Counted from the first letter of the stretch, positions 44,001-56,033 are shown. The stretch is 64,000 bases of DNA from Chaunax sp. Z400 (GCA_037577475.1 CM075188.1:10731501-10795500); one strand, 5' to 3'. Numbers and translations: made by a program. The notes: generated from the sequence alone by a model not told the origin.

Positions 44001-45980
44001 TAAGCAAGGGCTGAGACGAAGTTATTTATACCTCAGCATACCTTTCCCATCTCTCATCCCTGATACAGGCACACAGCAGATGCAGCCTCCAACCTTACGA
44101 TCCAAACAGTCACAACATGTACATGCACACCTAATGTTAAAAATGTGTGGCTGGTTTAACCCACTGTCAGCTAATATTAATTGATTTGCTGACTTAAGAA
44201 AACCTTTACTGTTTTATGGGACTGAGAAAACTAAACTACATTAAATTACAAGGTTAATTTACCTCAACTAACACAGATTTTTTTTGTGGGTGATTTTTTT
44301 TGTTAAAACCTGAACAAATGGAAAATAGTTTCCAGGCTATGTCAAAAAATCCTGTAGCAATTGTTTATCAGAGGTGTATCGGCTAGTTCCGTCAGCATTC
44401 AAGCCTCTGAAAGAAGAAACAATACCTGCATTCCATTTTATATCACTGAGGAGATAATCATTGTTTTATCATTGCACCAAGAGTATAGCACACATGTTGA
44501 TGTCACCGTGATGACACTGCTTTACATGGTTCCTCCTCATTCTAAATTCAGTAATGTCACCTAACTACTCAGAGTCATGTGTTTATCATGAGTAGCTCAT
44601 GGGTTATCGATAAATATATCATTTTCCATAACAAAGAATCCGGATCTATTTCTCATCTAGATATAATTTCTTATCTTTTACAGATAGAATCTGTGAAACT
44701 TTGAATCTATATTATCTCTGCTACATTTTGGTGGTAGTGTCATGCCACTTACCATCCTAGGACCCAATACATACTGCCCCCCCCATTTAAATGTATAATC
44801 TAATCTTCCAGGTTTCCAGATTATGATCTGGATTATTATCCGGATCTGGATCCAGTTGTGCATAGTGGTGGGACATCATGATTTGTAAATGCCTACATTG
44901 ATATTTTGGCTGACCTTTTTTTTTGTTTGTTTTTTTGATTGACCTATTTGTCTGATTTGTTATGATATTGGCAAAATGTTAAAACTAGGCTCCATCTGGC
45001 AATTTTGAAGAAAATGGAAAAGTTATCTTGAATCCGCATCCTTACTTAGACCAGCCTCAAAATTTGATCCACTCTACCTTTGCCCCCAAGATCCACTCTC
45101 AAACAAACACTTCATTAAAATCAATTGACAACTTTTTAAAGATATCACACAAAAAACCAAATGTGAGTGATCACATAACCCCCTCCATCTCATTGTCAGA
45201 GGTAAAGGCTGTAGCTGCTTTAGTTTCAGGGTGCCGTCATGATTTACTGGGATACTTAAATAAAACACAACCATCTCTAATATCATTACTAATACATGTT
45301 CTTCTCATACTATGACATGTTGAAATACCCTGTGAGAAAACGTCCGTGTGGCTTTGTGTTAAAAATAAACACTTAACATTTGGATTTTCTGGCTCCAGTA
45401 TGTACCAAAATGGTTAACCCAAACTGGCTTTAATGGTTTCTTCAGAGACATCACTGGTGATAATTCTAGGGGTCTACAGCTGTAAAATGCAGATGAAGGA
45501 GCTAAGAAAAATGTCATTTCTGGGGATAAATCCTAGTTACACCACTAGCTCTTAATGTCTGCAAACCATGCAATTACAGATATTTACAGCTGTACCACAT
45601 ACACTCTTTCAAACGTCTATCCATTTCCTAAACAGGGTTTGTGCTGTTGCTGGCTGTACCTACATGAATGTGCTAAAAGCATTAAACAGTAACACATAAT
45701 ATAGTGCAGTAACTTTACCTGATTCCCTCATCCAGTCAGCTAACTTAGCTACTAGCATAGCTTACCAATTCCTTCTTGCTAGCAAAGATGAGTCGGGACT
45801 TTCTGGCCACAGCAGTAGGATATAAATGTTTGGAAATGTTTTCATGTCAGGGTAATGAAATAAACATTACAAACAGCAAGTTTTTTTTTTTAGTAAAGGT
45901 GATACGGTACCCATGTCTGCGGCGTCCATCCCGTAGCTAACTCCAATGACTGTGTCCCCATCATCGGATGCTGCGGCCAT
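5496..45980 (-). CDS. pip5k1c: Phosphatidylinositol-4-phosphate 5-kinase type I gamma
   Basis: Makes PI(4,5)P2 from PI4P at the plasma membrane, focal adhesions and synapses. Coding exons (minus strand, 5' to 3'): 45980-45906 (uncertain), 25207-25118, 24919-24789, 24579-24462, 21158-21006, 18288-17989, 17229-17021, 16091-16008, 15848-15800, 14549-14465, 14162-14001, 13812-13674, 13395-13363, 13083-12964, 9564-9300, then tail exons 6814-6746 and 5585-5496. Phase closes across all junctions from 25207 onward, giving 646 codons before the tail. Visible motifs are [15 protein letters not shown], the GASGS glycine loop, IIKTV with the catalytic lysine, [34 protein letters not shown] and the activation loop [17 protein letters not shown]. 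The gamma assignment, rather than alpha or beta, rests on the C-terminal ERSPSD and TDIYF segments and the WVYSPLHY talin-binding tail. The terminal coding exon was not found. Teleosts often keep two pip5k1c copies, and I cannot say which this is. Confidence 0.93.
6746..6814 (-). CDS. pip5k1c: pip5k1c alternative cassette exon (gamma-93-like insert)
   Basis: This exon has a good acceptor (TTGTTGTCAG) and donor (GTAAGAG) and is exactly 23 codons, phase 0 at both ends. It reads [18 protein letters not shown] followed by QTVWP. It joins in frame to both the preceding TDIYF exon and the talin-tail exon. I recall a human alternative segment beginning FTDGRYWIYSPRHRR in the 26-residue insert forms of PIP5K1C. 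The fish exon matches it in position, in its opening residues and in its basic second half. The acceptor, donor and preserved frame support a real, probably alternatively spliced exon. No transcript evidence is available from sequence alone. Confidence 0.7.
7357..7547. repeat. Long CA-rich microsatellite (interrupted)
   Basis: About 190 bp of (CA)n with scattered CG and CGTA interruptions, ending in CGCGCGCG. All open frames across it on the minus strand (VCVCVC-type peptides) are artefacts. It lies in the pip5k1c intron between exon 9300 and the cassette exon 6746. Confidence 0.97.
8785..8926 (+). repeat. Interspersed repeat family T, copy 1
   Basis: Contains AATAGTTCGACA, then GATGAGAAGATTGATACCAC, and TTAGCTTAGCTTAGCATAAA. 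The same blocks in the same order recur in this window near 33957-34290 and 60860-60990, so this is a dispersed repeat. I recall this TTAGCTTAGC type as abundant in percomorph fish genomes. Class unknown. Confidence 0.75.
9300..9564 (-). CDS. pip5k1c: pip5k1c Ala/Ser/Asp-rich C-terminal exon ending TDIYF
   Basis: This exon encodes 88 complete residues plus one split Ser codon. It opens [13 protein letters not shown], then has seven alanines, a Ser/Pro-rich linker, [17 protein letters not shown] and [12 protein letters not shown]. The ending corresponds to ATDIYF in the human protein, the point where the splice forms diverge. The donor is GTGAGTAAAG. Reading through that donor gives VSKAL and more, so a short form ending in the intron is conceivable. 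Its low complexity is typical of the disordered C-terminal region of this family. Confidence 0.85.
18531..18735 (+). repeat. Interspersed repeat family Q, copy 1
   Basis: Shares with 44805-45025 the ordered blocks CCAGATTATAATCCAGTTGT, GTGGATAGTGG-like, ATTTTTATTTGGATTGGCC-like and ACAAAATGCTAAAATTA-like. Both copies are in the same orientation. Class unknown. Confidence 0.6.
19576..19616. repeat. GGGAGAGGA purine repeat
   Basis: Four near-perfect copies of GGGAGAGGA within a longer GA-rich stretch of a pip5k1c intron. A GAGAGAGA run lies just to the left near 19440-19495. Confidence 0.8.
21601..21680 (+). repeat. Interspersed repeat family R, copy 1
   Basis: AAAAGGCACCACTTCAGTAC, then TTGTTGCTGTACATAG, AAAAATATGAAACAG and TTTTTGAGTTATA. 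It aligns over about 80 bp with 26796-26875. The flanking GACGGATGAATGG-like and TATGTCCCCCTCC-like segments suggest it extends to about 21740. Confidence 0.65.
26193..26280. repeat. (GT)44 microsatellite
   Basis: 88 uninterrupted bases of GT in pip5k1c intron 1, immediately left of unremarkable DNA. Perfect tracts of this length are usually highly polymorphic. Confidence 0.97.
26796..26875 (+). repeat. Interspersed repeat family R, copy 2
   Basis: CAAAAGGCACCACTTGAGTT, TTGATTGCTGTGTGTGG, AAAAATATGAAATTG and TTTTTGAGTTATG, matching the copy at 21601 in order and spacing. Confidence 0.65.
27905..27930. repeat. (AATG)n tetranucleotide repeat
   Basis: About six copies of AATG in pip5k1c intron 1. 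Confidence 0.9.
29686..29993. mobile_element. MITE-like element (AGGGCTGAAC ends)
   Basis: The left end reads AGATATAGGGCTGAACAATT and the right end, inverted, reads ATCTACATAGGGCTGAATGA, so the termini are inverted repeats of about 20 bp. Inside, AATCACAATATGG near the left end and ATAATCACAATATG near the right extend the pairing. It is about 308 bp with no transposase frame. It is a non-autonomous DNA transposon in pip5k1c intron 1. Confidence 0.75.
31680..32157. mobile_element. MITE-like element with CpG-bearing interior
   Basis: The left end is CAATAGCTGCTTTCAGACAG and the right end, inverted, is CAATAGCCCCATTCAGACAG, giving terminal inverted repeats of about 21 bp with three mismatches. 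The 478-bp body is richer in CG than its surroundings (TTCCGTAACGTGACATACG, TTTCGGCGCTG, TTTCGAGGCG). Further inverted similarity lies inside the ends (CCTCGGTGTGTGCG and GAGGTGGAACACAC). The 109-codon frame in it is not a transposase. Confidence 0.8.
33957..34290 (+). repeat. Interspersed repeat family T, copy 2
   Basis: Carries TTAGCTTAGCTTAGCATAAA followed by TTGGAAGCAGGGGGGAACTG and a TGGCTCTGTCTGTAACC-like part, the downstream portion missing from the copy at 8785. The beginning is diverged. Confidence 0.75.
34587..34680 (+). mobile_element. Fragment related to the 29.7 kb MITE
   Basis: ACGGCTGAACGATGTGCAAA, then GATTATTTCGTGATTGTGAT and ATGAATGAAAATC. The GGCTGAACGAT start and the GTGATTGTGATATGAATG part recall the ends of the element at 29686, but no second terminus is seen. 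Confidence 0.5.
34999..35080. repeat. (CA)41 microsatellite
   Basis: About 82 uninterrupted bases of CA in pip5k1c intron 1. Confidence 0.97.
39133..39341. mobile_element. Fold-back element with tRNA-box-B-like arms
   Basis: The two ends are inverted copies of about 50 bp. The minus strand of the left arm reads TTCTGCTCCTGCGCC, then GGTGCGGCCCAGATGATC and GGTTCGATACCGTGC. The right arm reads TTCTGCTCTGG, then CGTGCGGCGCAGATGATC and GGTTCAATACAGATCC, followed by a run of seven T. GGTTCGATACC resembles the box B of a tRNA-type Pol III promoter, so the arms could be two opposed SINE ends. The alternative is a MITE with long inverted repeats. The middle, about 110 bp, is purine-rich on the plus strand. 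Confidence 0.65.
40930..41520 (+). mobile_element. Possible 3' end of a fish retroelement
   Basis: A T/C-rich stretch full of GTTTCCTGTTTTATTTTG-like, CACCTGTGGCTGATTGTC and GTGATGTTCCCAGTG-like words (the last duplicated at 41312 and 41342), ending AAATCCCTGAACTGCACTCT and GCATTTGGGTCCAG. This style is typical of 3' ends of fish retroelements as I remember them, but I see no reverse-transcriptase frame or LTR, so the class is open. Confidence 0.45.
44805..45025 (+). repeat. Interspersed repeat family Q, copy 2
   Basis: Blocks TCTGGATTATTATCCGGATC, GATCCAGTTGTGCATAGTGG and GGCAAAATGTTAAAACTAGG occur in the same order as in the copy at 18531. It lies in pip5k1c intron 1. Confidence 0.6.
45906..45980 (-). 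CDS. pip5k1c: Candidate first coding exon of pip5k1c
   Basis: This minus-strand open frame begins [17 protein letters not shown] and ends near DAADMG in a CpG-rich block about 20.7 kb upstream of the next recognisable exon. Two weak donors are possible. Splicing at GTATCA (exon ending at 45906) keeps the frame into [10 protein letters not shown]. Splicing at GTACCG (exon ending at 45911) shifts it, unless translation starts in the other frame at the ATG ATG pair overlapping the Asp-Asp codons. The peptide does not closely resemble the human N-terminus, which is poorly conserved. The exon could also splice first to an unseen exon, or translation could begin at the Met of the 25.2 kb exon. Confidence 0.5.
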
Positions 45981-46340
45981 GGATAGTGGGCTCCCGTCCC
46001 TGGCCTCCGACAGCCCGACCGCTCCCTCAGCTGCTGCTTCCATTCAGCCACCCGGAGGAAAAACAGGCAAGCCCTCCGAATGAAAGACCCTCAGGGACGA
46101 CGCGATACCGGTGGGAGGAAACAGGAACGTGTCGTTTGATATGTAACTGTACTCAAACGGAGGAATATGTGATGCTTATCACCGACGGTCCCTTCATCTG
46201 TGCTGTATTTCCTCACGACGGCAGCACACACCACTCTGCTCAGGTCAACTGCACCGCACTTGCTGCCGCTGCTCTGCTGCTGCTGCCTGGCTTCATGCTG
46301 AACGCTGTCACCCCCTGCAGGAGGCGGAGTGCACTGCACT
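45981..46340 (-). promoter_or_regulatory. CpG-rich 5' UTR / promoter block of pip5k1c
   Basis: About 360 bases upstream of the candidate start are clearly richer in G+C and CpG than the surrounding AT-rich DNA, and include several CG-containing clusters such as GACGACGCGATACCGG. This is the usual look of a vertebrate CpG-island promoter and 5' UTR. There is no convincing TATA box at the expected distance. The plus-strand open frame across the same block is an antisense shadow. Confidence 0.5.
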
Positions 46341-47560
46341 AAGGTGTACCTGGATGCCCTAATAGTATAAAAGCAAGTCAGCTCAGACTGACGTTGGAGT
46401 GGATTTTGCACGAACCACTAATCCGCCTGGTCAACATTTGTCATAATTTTAATTTATTCTTTGCTCCAAAAACATTTAACATGAGCATAAATGTAGACGA
46501 GTAGTCAGCGAGAAAGACGACAACCAATTAAGTCATAATAAAAAAAATCACATTTTTCTCTCAAGTTCTCATCCAGATTTAGGTCTGACCTTCTGACAAC
46601 TGCATTTCAACCATTTAGTACTGCATGTAAATCTCAAGCAGGTTTGAGATACTGCCTCGATTAAAATAAAGTTTTGGCTCCAAGACAAGATTTAATTAGG
46701 TTGTAATTACTCTATTACTATTGTTTTGTATTCTGATAATACTGTACATGTGACCCAGAACTAAGCAAATTGTAAGTCATTCAAAGGCTACAACCAGGGT
46801 AATCAATATTTATGTGTATATGTATTCATATCTTCACAATATGAAGCTGCTGTTCCACTAAATCTTTGACCATTAGTATGTACACAGTTGAGAAAATACC
46901 ACTCTAACCAAATCACAAGGAACTTCATTTTACCTTTTTTGCATTTGACTTTACATACTTACCCAATATAGCATTATTGACAGGCATCTATATATTTAAT
47001 ATAGAATTTTATGGATTTATACAACTTCTTTGAATATTGGGTTTAGTCTAATCTAGCCCAGTGGATCTAAACCTCTTCTTTTTGCTTAAATATAAACCCT
47101 TCTTGTGACTCCTGGTCACATTTCCATAAGCAGTGAGAATGGTTCAAAGAGGGATTTTCCCCTCTCATATTAATCTGATTTATTTGTCCTGCAAAATTAT
47201 ATTTTTGTTAAGCAAAACATTTTTTTTTACTTCCTGTTGTTTTAATATCTGGTGACCACTAAGAATAGTCTTGCGGCTCCTTGCAGGCTTTAGAATCACT
47301 GATCTAAGTTAATCTATGTGTCTGCAACCATGTCTATTGTTGTGGGACTTAGAAAACTAAATTTGGGCAAAATTTAGATTCATACAAGCAAAAATGCCAA
47401 AATGTATTTTCTGTCACTTTTCACCATTTCCATTACACAGAATGAATGATCATTTCGTACAATAACAGCCCGGAACAAAACATCAACACACATCTATTCT
47501 ACTGGCCACACCAGTATAATGAGATATCATAGAACTTAAAAGCCAGCCATAAGTTTGATT
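46341..47560. other. Intergenic spacer between pip5k1c and gpx4
   Basis: AT-rich DNA between the pip5k1c promoter and the gpx4 poly(A) site. I see no open frame with family resemblance, no RNA gene and no clear repeat. Both genes are on the minus strand, so this is gpx4 downstream flank and pip5k1c upstream flank. Confidence 0.5.
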
Positions 47561-47574
47561 AGAACAATCTCTAC

Positions 47575-47580
47575 TTTATT
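47575..47580 (-). terminator. gpx4 poly(A) signal
   Basis: AATAAA on the minus strand, about 290 nt downstream of the stop codon and 120 nt beyond the SECIS core. It is the first canonical signal after the SECIS, so cleavage is expected near 47550-47565. Confidence 0.75.
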
Positions 47581-47699
47581 ATGACCTCTTCACAGATTTA
47601 TCTGCATAAAGAAACACATTAAGGGAAACTTTCTCCTTCTCTCCAGAGAACTGAATGAATGCAAGCTTGGTACGCCCAGGAAGTTTGCACGCTATTTTC

Positions 47700-47745
47700 A
47701 TCAGGTCTGCTCTGTCCGCCATGCGGGTTTATGAACAGACCGTCA
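47700..47745 (-). promoter_or_regulatory. gpx4: SECIS element in gpx4 3' UTR
   Basis: On the minus strand, about 120 nt after the stop codon, the order is GTGA, then C, then GGTCTG, then an unpaired loop containing AUAAACCC, then CAGACC and TGAT. GGTCTG and CAGACC are perfect complements. The 5' GUGA and 3' UGAU form the non-Watson-Crick quartet, and the AA lies in the apical loop, as in a eukaryotic SECIS. The first base of the quartet is G rather than the commoner A. This element would recruit SBP2 and direct Sec insertion at the TGA. Confidence 0.85.
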
Positions 47746-47865
47746 CTGGTCTGGGGTGGAACCAAACAACATCCACTAAGGTTTGGAGAGCCAGAGAAAG
47801 GAAATAAACAGAAGACGATGTGGACAAAGCATCAGTAAGTGAGTCATCAATCATCCATTGGCTGT

Positions 47866-50018
47866 TTACAGGTATTGGGGAAGATCCCTCTCCACCACCT
47901 GGGAAGAAAGCAAGAGAAAGAGTTGACATCAGTTGACACCCAAACAATACATACAGTTACAGCTAACATAGAAATCAAAACCTGTTTTGTGAATTACGAG
48001 CTGCAGATAATGTCAGTTGATGTGAAAGTTCACTTCCATGCTAAATCCAAAAGGAGGTCCTTTCTCATTTTTACCTTTTGTGTACCTTTTGTGGAACGTA
48101 TTCATCTGATTTGCTTTAACATATCTACAGCAAAACAGCTGAATGTTCATCTGCGCACAATGTTATATCTGGCCTACAATCAGGTTGTATAGATTGTAGT
48201 AAGTGTGGCAAAGTAAGATGTTTGTACATACACTTGGATCATCCATGGGTCCATATCTCTTTACCACCTGACCCTGTCTGTTGATCAAAAACTAGAGAAA
48301 AAGAGGAAAAAGATGAGATTGAAATACAATGAATATGAAATTCATGAACAAAGAGTTATTTTTTGTTGGACTTTCATGATAAAAGCCTTCTAAAAACATT
48401 TAGAGACTTCTTTCAATAATCATTCTACACATTCAAATATGGTATACTGTTTTATGATAAGACCTATAAACATATTAGAGACAGAGGGCACCTGCTTAGC
48501 ATTGATGTACAAAAATACAGAAATAGAGGACTAATTTTCAGCTCAGTCAACTCTCCTGATTTAAAAAATATATATAATATATAATTGATAAAAAGATTTT
48601 TACCTTGGTGAAATTCCACTTGATGCCACTGCAGGAATGAGAACAAACTATATGTTATAAAATAATCACTGAGGACTATAATGATCAATAATTGATATCA
48701 ACGTCACCACATCTTTTTGCCCCAAGTGTTCAGTCGTTCTTTTGTTCACCACTTACTTTGACAGGAAGCCTCTCCCGTTGGGCTGCTCTTTCAGCCACTT
48801 CCATAGAGGATGAGCATCTTCCCCGTTCACATTGATCTTACTGAACATGTCAAACTGAGCATTGTAGGATTGAGCAAACTGCTTGATCTGAGCTTCAGTG
48901 CCAGGCTCCTTCAGAGTAAAACAAGATGAGACACATAATACAGGTGGTCAGTACTATTCAAGCCTTGAACTGGTTAAAAATAAGAAAACTACTAATACAA
49001 TGCTGATAAACCTTAAGTTGGCATAATTTACGACAGTATGATGCTTTTCCTTTTTCACTGCACGAATATCATGGTGAAATGTTTGTTGAATAAACTCATC
49101 CATCTTTATAAATAAAGAATACATTGCAAGGTCTCATCTACACCAATTCATAATTTGATCTTGTTGTTTCTCATTCTTTTGAATTAAAATGATTCGGATC
49201 ATCATCTTGGGCCTGTTCAGACACGGTGCTTTAATAAAACAAATAATATGTTACTTACCTGGTTTGCAAATTGGTTGGAAGGGAAGGCAAGGATGCGTAA
49301 ACCTCTCTCAAAGTACGTGGCGTGCATCTCCGCAAATTGAGAGTAGTTTACTGGGGTTTTACCTCATTTAGAGGCAACATTGGTGATGATGACAACATAC
49401 CCCCTGAGAATATAAGAGACACATACATAATGTTGTAGTGAGTTGACATGAAATGAGATGCTGCACCAATAAGTGTGTGAATATCTCATAAATAGACTTA
49501 CCTGTATTTTTCTAGGGAGACCACTTTGCCATCAATATCTGTTGCTGAGAAGTCATAAATAGACGTAGCTCTCTGCCAGTCCTCTATCGGAACAGACTGT
49601 AAAGAACAAAGAAGGGTAAAAAGAGGCTTGAGTAATATGAGCATAATTTACAAAATGCACTTTTATCCAACTTAATGAATTAGAAATATGTTCCAGCATG
49701 TTATACCACTGATATACCATAATCTCTACTGTGTTCAAATTAAAGAATGAATAATAAATAAATTAAAGAAACATGAAAATATATATTAATTACATGAAAC
49801 ATAAAATAATTCAGAAAATAAAGAGCACATAAATTTTCCCTCTTAGCAATGCTCAATTCAGTTCAACCAAATCTGCCACTATCAAAAAGCAAGTTACATG
49901 AACGCATCATAAAGTCATAAAGTCCAGTCATCATGAGTCTTTTAGTCCAAATCTATTTTTCTCTCACCATGGCCTGCAGCAGGACAGAGAAAAGGGCAGT
50001 GAACCCTATGAGGCGCAT
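47866..50018 (-). CDS. gpx4: Phospholipid hydroperoxide glutathione peroxidase (selenoprotein)
   Basis: Reduces lipid hydroperoxides in membranes using glutathione and so restrains ferroptosis. Seven coding exons: 50018-49968, 49596-49502, 49403-49259, 48908-48757, 48628-48604, 48291-48232, 47898-47866. The sum is 561 nt, giving 186 residues with the TGA read as selenocysteine. Exons of 145, 152, 25 and 60 nt are, as I recall, the same sizes as in mammalian GPX4. The catalytic tetrad is visible: Sec62 in [16 protein letters not shown], Gln97 in QFANQEPG, and Trp152 and Asn153 in IKWNFTKFL. The protein ends in DLPQYL. The N-terminus [17 protein letters not shown] is hydrophobic and could be a signal or mitochondrial targeting peptide. 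Upstream of this ATG the frame has a stop, but a further 5' exon for another isoform cannot be excluded. The teleost paralogue (a or b) is not decided. Confidence 0.96.
49364..49366 (-). other. gpx4: In-frame TGA selenocysteine codon of gpx4
   Basis: In the third coding exon the minus strand reads GCC TCT AAA TGA GGT AAA ACC, giving Ala-Ser-Lys-Sec-Gly-Lys-Thr. The frame continues open through the remaining exons to a TAA at 47866-47868. Its position matches Sec46 of cytosolic mammalian GPX4. Automatic gene callers commonly break the gene here. Confidence 0.97.
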
Positions 50019-51770
50019 GACTGCCTCAGTAAGGTCCTCTGAAGGCAGAAAGCGATCAAATCTGTAAACCTACTGAGAGGCTTCAGCTGCACCCTCACGT
50101 CAGAACACAGTCCCTCTTACTGAGAGAGCACTCATTCAACTGTCTTCATGTAAAGGGAAAGGTAATAATTAACTAAATCAATAGGCTGTTATTCTCCAAC
50201 AAATCCCTCTCTGATGTTGACTAATAAATCCACATCACAGATGTGTGTATACTGCAGTCCACAGTCCACAACATTATCACAAACCCATGAAGAAAGTTCA
50301 CTCCTTATAAAAGCAAAGATTTAGGACTTTGGGGATTGAGCTCCATGCAGCCAGGGCAAAGACCAACATTCTGTACAAATACATGAACTCATTATGCAAT
50401 GAGCTTAAGATCAGAATGAAAAACAAAAACTTACATCAGTGAATCAGCATGATTTGCAGCACACATGACCTCCTAAATCTCACCTTGACTTGAGTCACAA
50501 AGTCTGAGCACGAATCATAATGTGGGAAAACAAGAGAGTTGGTGTTTCAAGCCACTCTGCATAACATCTTGCCACAGTCTGTTAATACCAGTGGAACCAC
50601 CAGACAAAGCCTAAAACAATGCGATTAGTGATTAGGAAATACACAAATCTGATTTTTAAAGTTTGTCTAACATTTTTCTGACATGTCTACTTGGAAAGAT
50701 GCAAAGTCCTAATATCTAGACATTTAGATTTCCATATTCCATAAAAATTGCTCTATGATTCAAAATATACCATTAAGTAGCCAAAAATTAAATATGTTAA
50801 TGAAAATGACAAATTAAATATGTTTTCAAAGGGAAATGGTGGATTTTTCAGATTGAGGATATGGAAGAGAGAAGAAAGTATGTATAACACCTATCTCAGT
50901 ATTACTTCTTTAAAATGTTCGAAATATCTTATTTTTTATTAATTCTATGTCTCTGTAAAGCACTTTGAATTGCCTTGTGTCAGAATGGTGCTATTTAAAT
51001 AAACTTACCTTCCCTAATAAAATTGCAGCTGTACTGCAGTAGGCTACTAGTACTACTACTAATCTGACCTTTTGTTATAAGAACCTTTAGAATGACAACC
51101 CTCTCAGAAAGATAACACAATCCACACAGAAGAAACGCCCAGTTGTAAAAAAAAAACACACACAAAAAACAACAACTACACTTCGAAATGAACTTTTGTA
51201 CCGGGGTGACATGTCATTTCCGGTTTGCGGGGGCCATACGGCTACTTAAGTAGCCATAATCGTGGATTATGTTCATAATGGTGTAATAACAGATTGACGG
51301 AGTAGAAAGGTATGAGACGACATTAAACACCGTAGTTTTTCGGATGCGTTATGCAGATTCACAAGTAGCAATACATTATTTTAAATGCACAGACGCTAAC
51401 TTATTCAATAGAGCAAAATCTCTAATATAGCGTTCATTCTAATGAATATTTTCTGAATGAAAATTTGTTAAGGGCATCACTGATATCACAAGAAATCCCA
51501 GGAACACACGCCACTCATGCCAAGGATCGTACAGAAATACATTACCGTCGTGAACAAAACAAAGTACAGTACCAACGCCAGTACTACTCCACAACTCGCC
51601 ATTGCCCCAAATGTAAAAATGACATAAAGCGGCCTCATGTTTGTAACAGAAATGCAATTTCCTGTTCATTCAACATAATTGAATCCGGCCTGTAGTTTGT
51701 TGTGACAAAAATGAAAGGCACGTAAAAAAAAAACTTGCGGAATGACGCCACACAGTGCCATCGTCATCAG
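50019..51770. other. Divergent intergenic region gpx4 / polr2e
   Basis: About 1.8 kb between the gpx4 start codon and the polr2e 5' UTR. It should hold both promoters. Most of it is AT-rich without recognisable features. A CpG-containing patch at about 51210-51310 carries an ETS-like TTTCCGG and ends in a donor-like AAAGGTATGAG. The 76-codon open frame at 51465-51695 has no family I recognise. Confidence 0.45.
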
Positions 51771-51880
51771 TCTGCGTCGGTAGACGAGAACGTGCGCCGC
51801 GACATCCCGAGGAAGCTGTCTAAATTAACAACAATTGAAGTTTAGACTAAATCTCGAGCAAGTGGCACAGTTTAGGCGAT
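51770..51880 (+). promoter_or_regulatory. polr2e promoter-proximal region and 5' UTR
   Basis: A CpG-bearing stretch (for example GAACGTGCGCCGCGACATCC) immediately upstream of the polr2e ATG, in contrast to the AT-rich DNA before it. It probably contains the transcription start and 5' UTR; no TATA box is evident, as expected for a housekeeping gene. Confidence 0.45.
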
Positions 51881-55145
<3,265 letters not shown>

Positions 55146-55587
55146 CAGACAGGTCAGTGTATTGTGGACAAATTTGTACTTTTCAGGAAAGGGTCTTGAC
55201 AGTCAAACACATAAAATTCAGCATATAATATTAAGCTCATAGCAACATCAGTTTCATTTATTTTCCTCTGCAAGCTCATTGGTTTTGCTGATATTGAGCT
55301 TGGAGGGATTGGTTGCACCATGTGTTACAGCTATCCCTCAGTCACTACATATATTATATGAATCATTGATGTAAACTGCAGAGAGTGGTACGTGGAGGCG
55401 TGCAGCCACACGGTGGTCATTCTAGTCTTGTGTTGTGTCAACATTTAAGGGCCCACGTTTTTATTTGTTACTTTGATAAGACCTGTTTTAGTTGAAGTTG
55501 TAATGATCCTGTGATTTATTATTTTATTTGTGGCCGCAGGTCTACAGTAATCGACTGTGTGTTGACCACAAGTATGTTGTTGCTTTG

Positions 55588-55593
55588 AATAAA
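55588..55593 (+). terminator. polr2e poly(A) signal (proximal)
   Basis: AATAAA about 440 nt after the polr2e stop codon. A second AATAAA lies at 55741-55746. After the stop codon, AG/GTCAGT at 55150 and a pyrimidine-poor GGCCGCAG near 55540 suggest that the 3' UTR may itself contain an intron, but this is uncertain. Confidence 0.55.
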
Positions 55594-55740
55594 ACAACCT
55601 TTTATGTTTTATTTTCCAGATGTTTTTCTCTCAATATTTAGGACCAGTGAAGGAAACTGAAGATGTTACATCTTTCATGGATGATCCTTCTACCTTTTTA
55701 TATTGTTTCAATTGTTTTTCTTGTAATTACTGATTTAGTA

Positions 55741-55746
55741 AATAAA
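55741..55746 (+). terminator. polr2e poly(A) signal (distal)
   Basis: A second AATAAA in the polr2e 3' flank, about 600 nt after the stop and about 500 nt before the oppositely oriented arhgap45 signal. It could serve as an alternative 3' end. Confidence 0.45.
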
Positions 55747-56033
55747 CATTTCCAAATGTAATTTTGTCCAGCTGATTTTGCTCACATAATCGCATCATTT
55801 ACATGTTTCAAAAAGTATAATCTCAACAACTCAGTTTCATAATTCTATCTGCATCACGTTATAATGGCTTAAGATGCCTACCTTGTTTTTCTTTTTGAAA
55901 GGCATGCTGTTGCTCCTGTAGACTGAACTGAAGCTTTTAGAACTGGCCAGGTCATTTGTTCTACATGTCACATTATTACTACTTCCTTCAGTAAAGTGTT
56001 CCTCTATTGCTGTTACAGAATTATCAGTCGATA

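Larger units (their letters stand above)
25208..45905 (-). other. pip5k1c intron 1 (about 20.7 kb)
   Basis: No exon could be recognised in this stretch. It consists of AT-rich DNA with microsatellites (26.2 and 35.0 kb) and several mobile-element relics listed separately (26.8, 29.7, 31.7, 34.0, 34.6, 39.1, 41.0 and 44.8 kb). The open frames in it, including the longest at 28658-29116 (minus), show low-complexity or purine-biased composition and no family resemblance. A small alternative first exon or a non-coding RNA cannot be excluded. Confidence 0.6.

Noticed and set aside
45968..46342. 124-codon plus-strand open frame over the pip5k1c promoter
   Set aside because: Antisense to the first exon and CpG-rich 5' UTR; long frames are expected by chance in GC-rich DNA.
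49259..49403. gpx4 exon read as a pseudogene because of the TGA
   Set aside because: The TGA is at the selenocysteine position, the frame is intact on both sides, and a SECIS is present.
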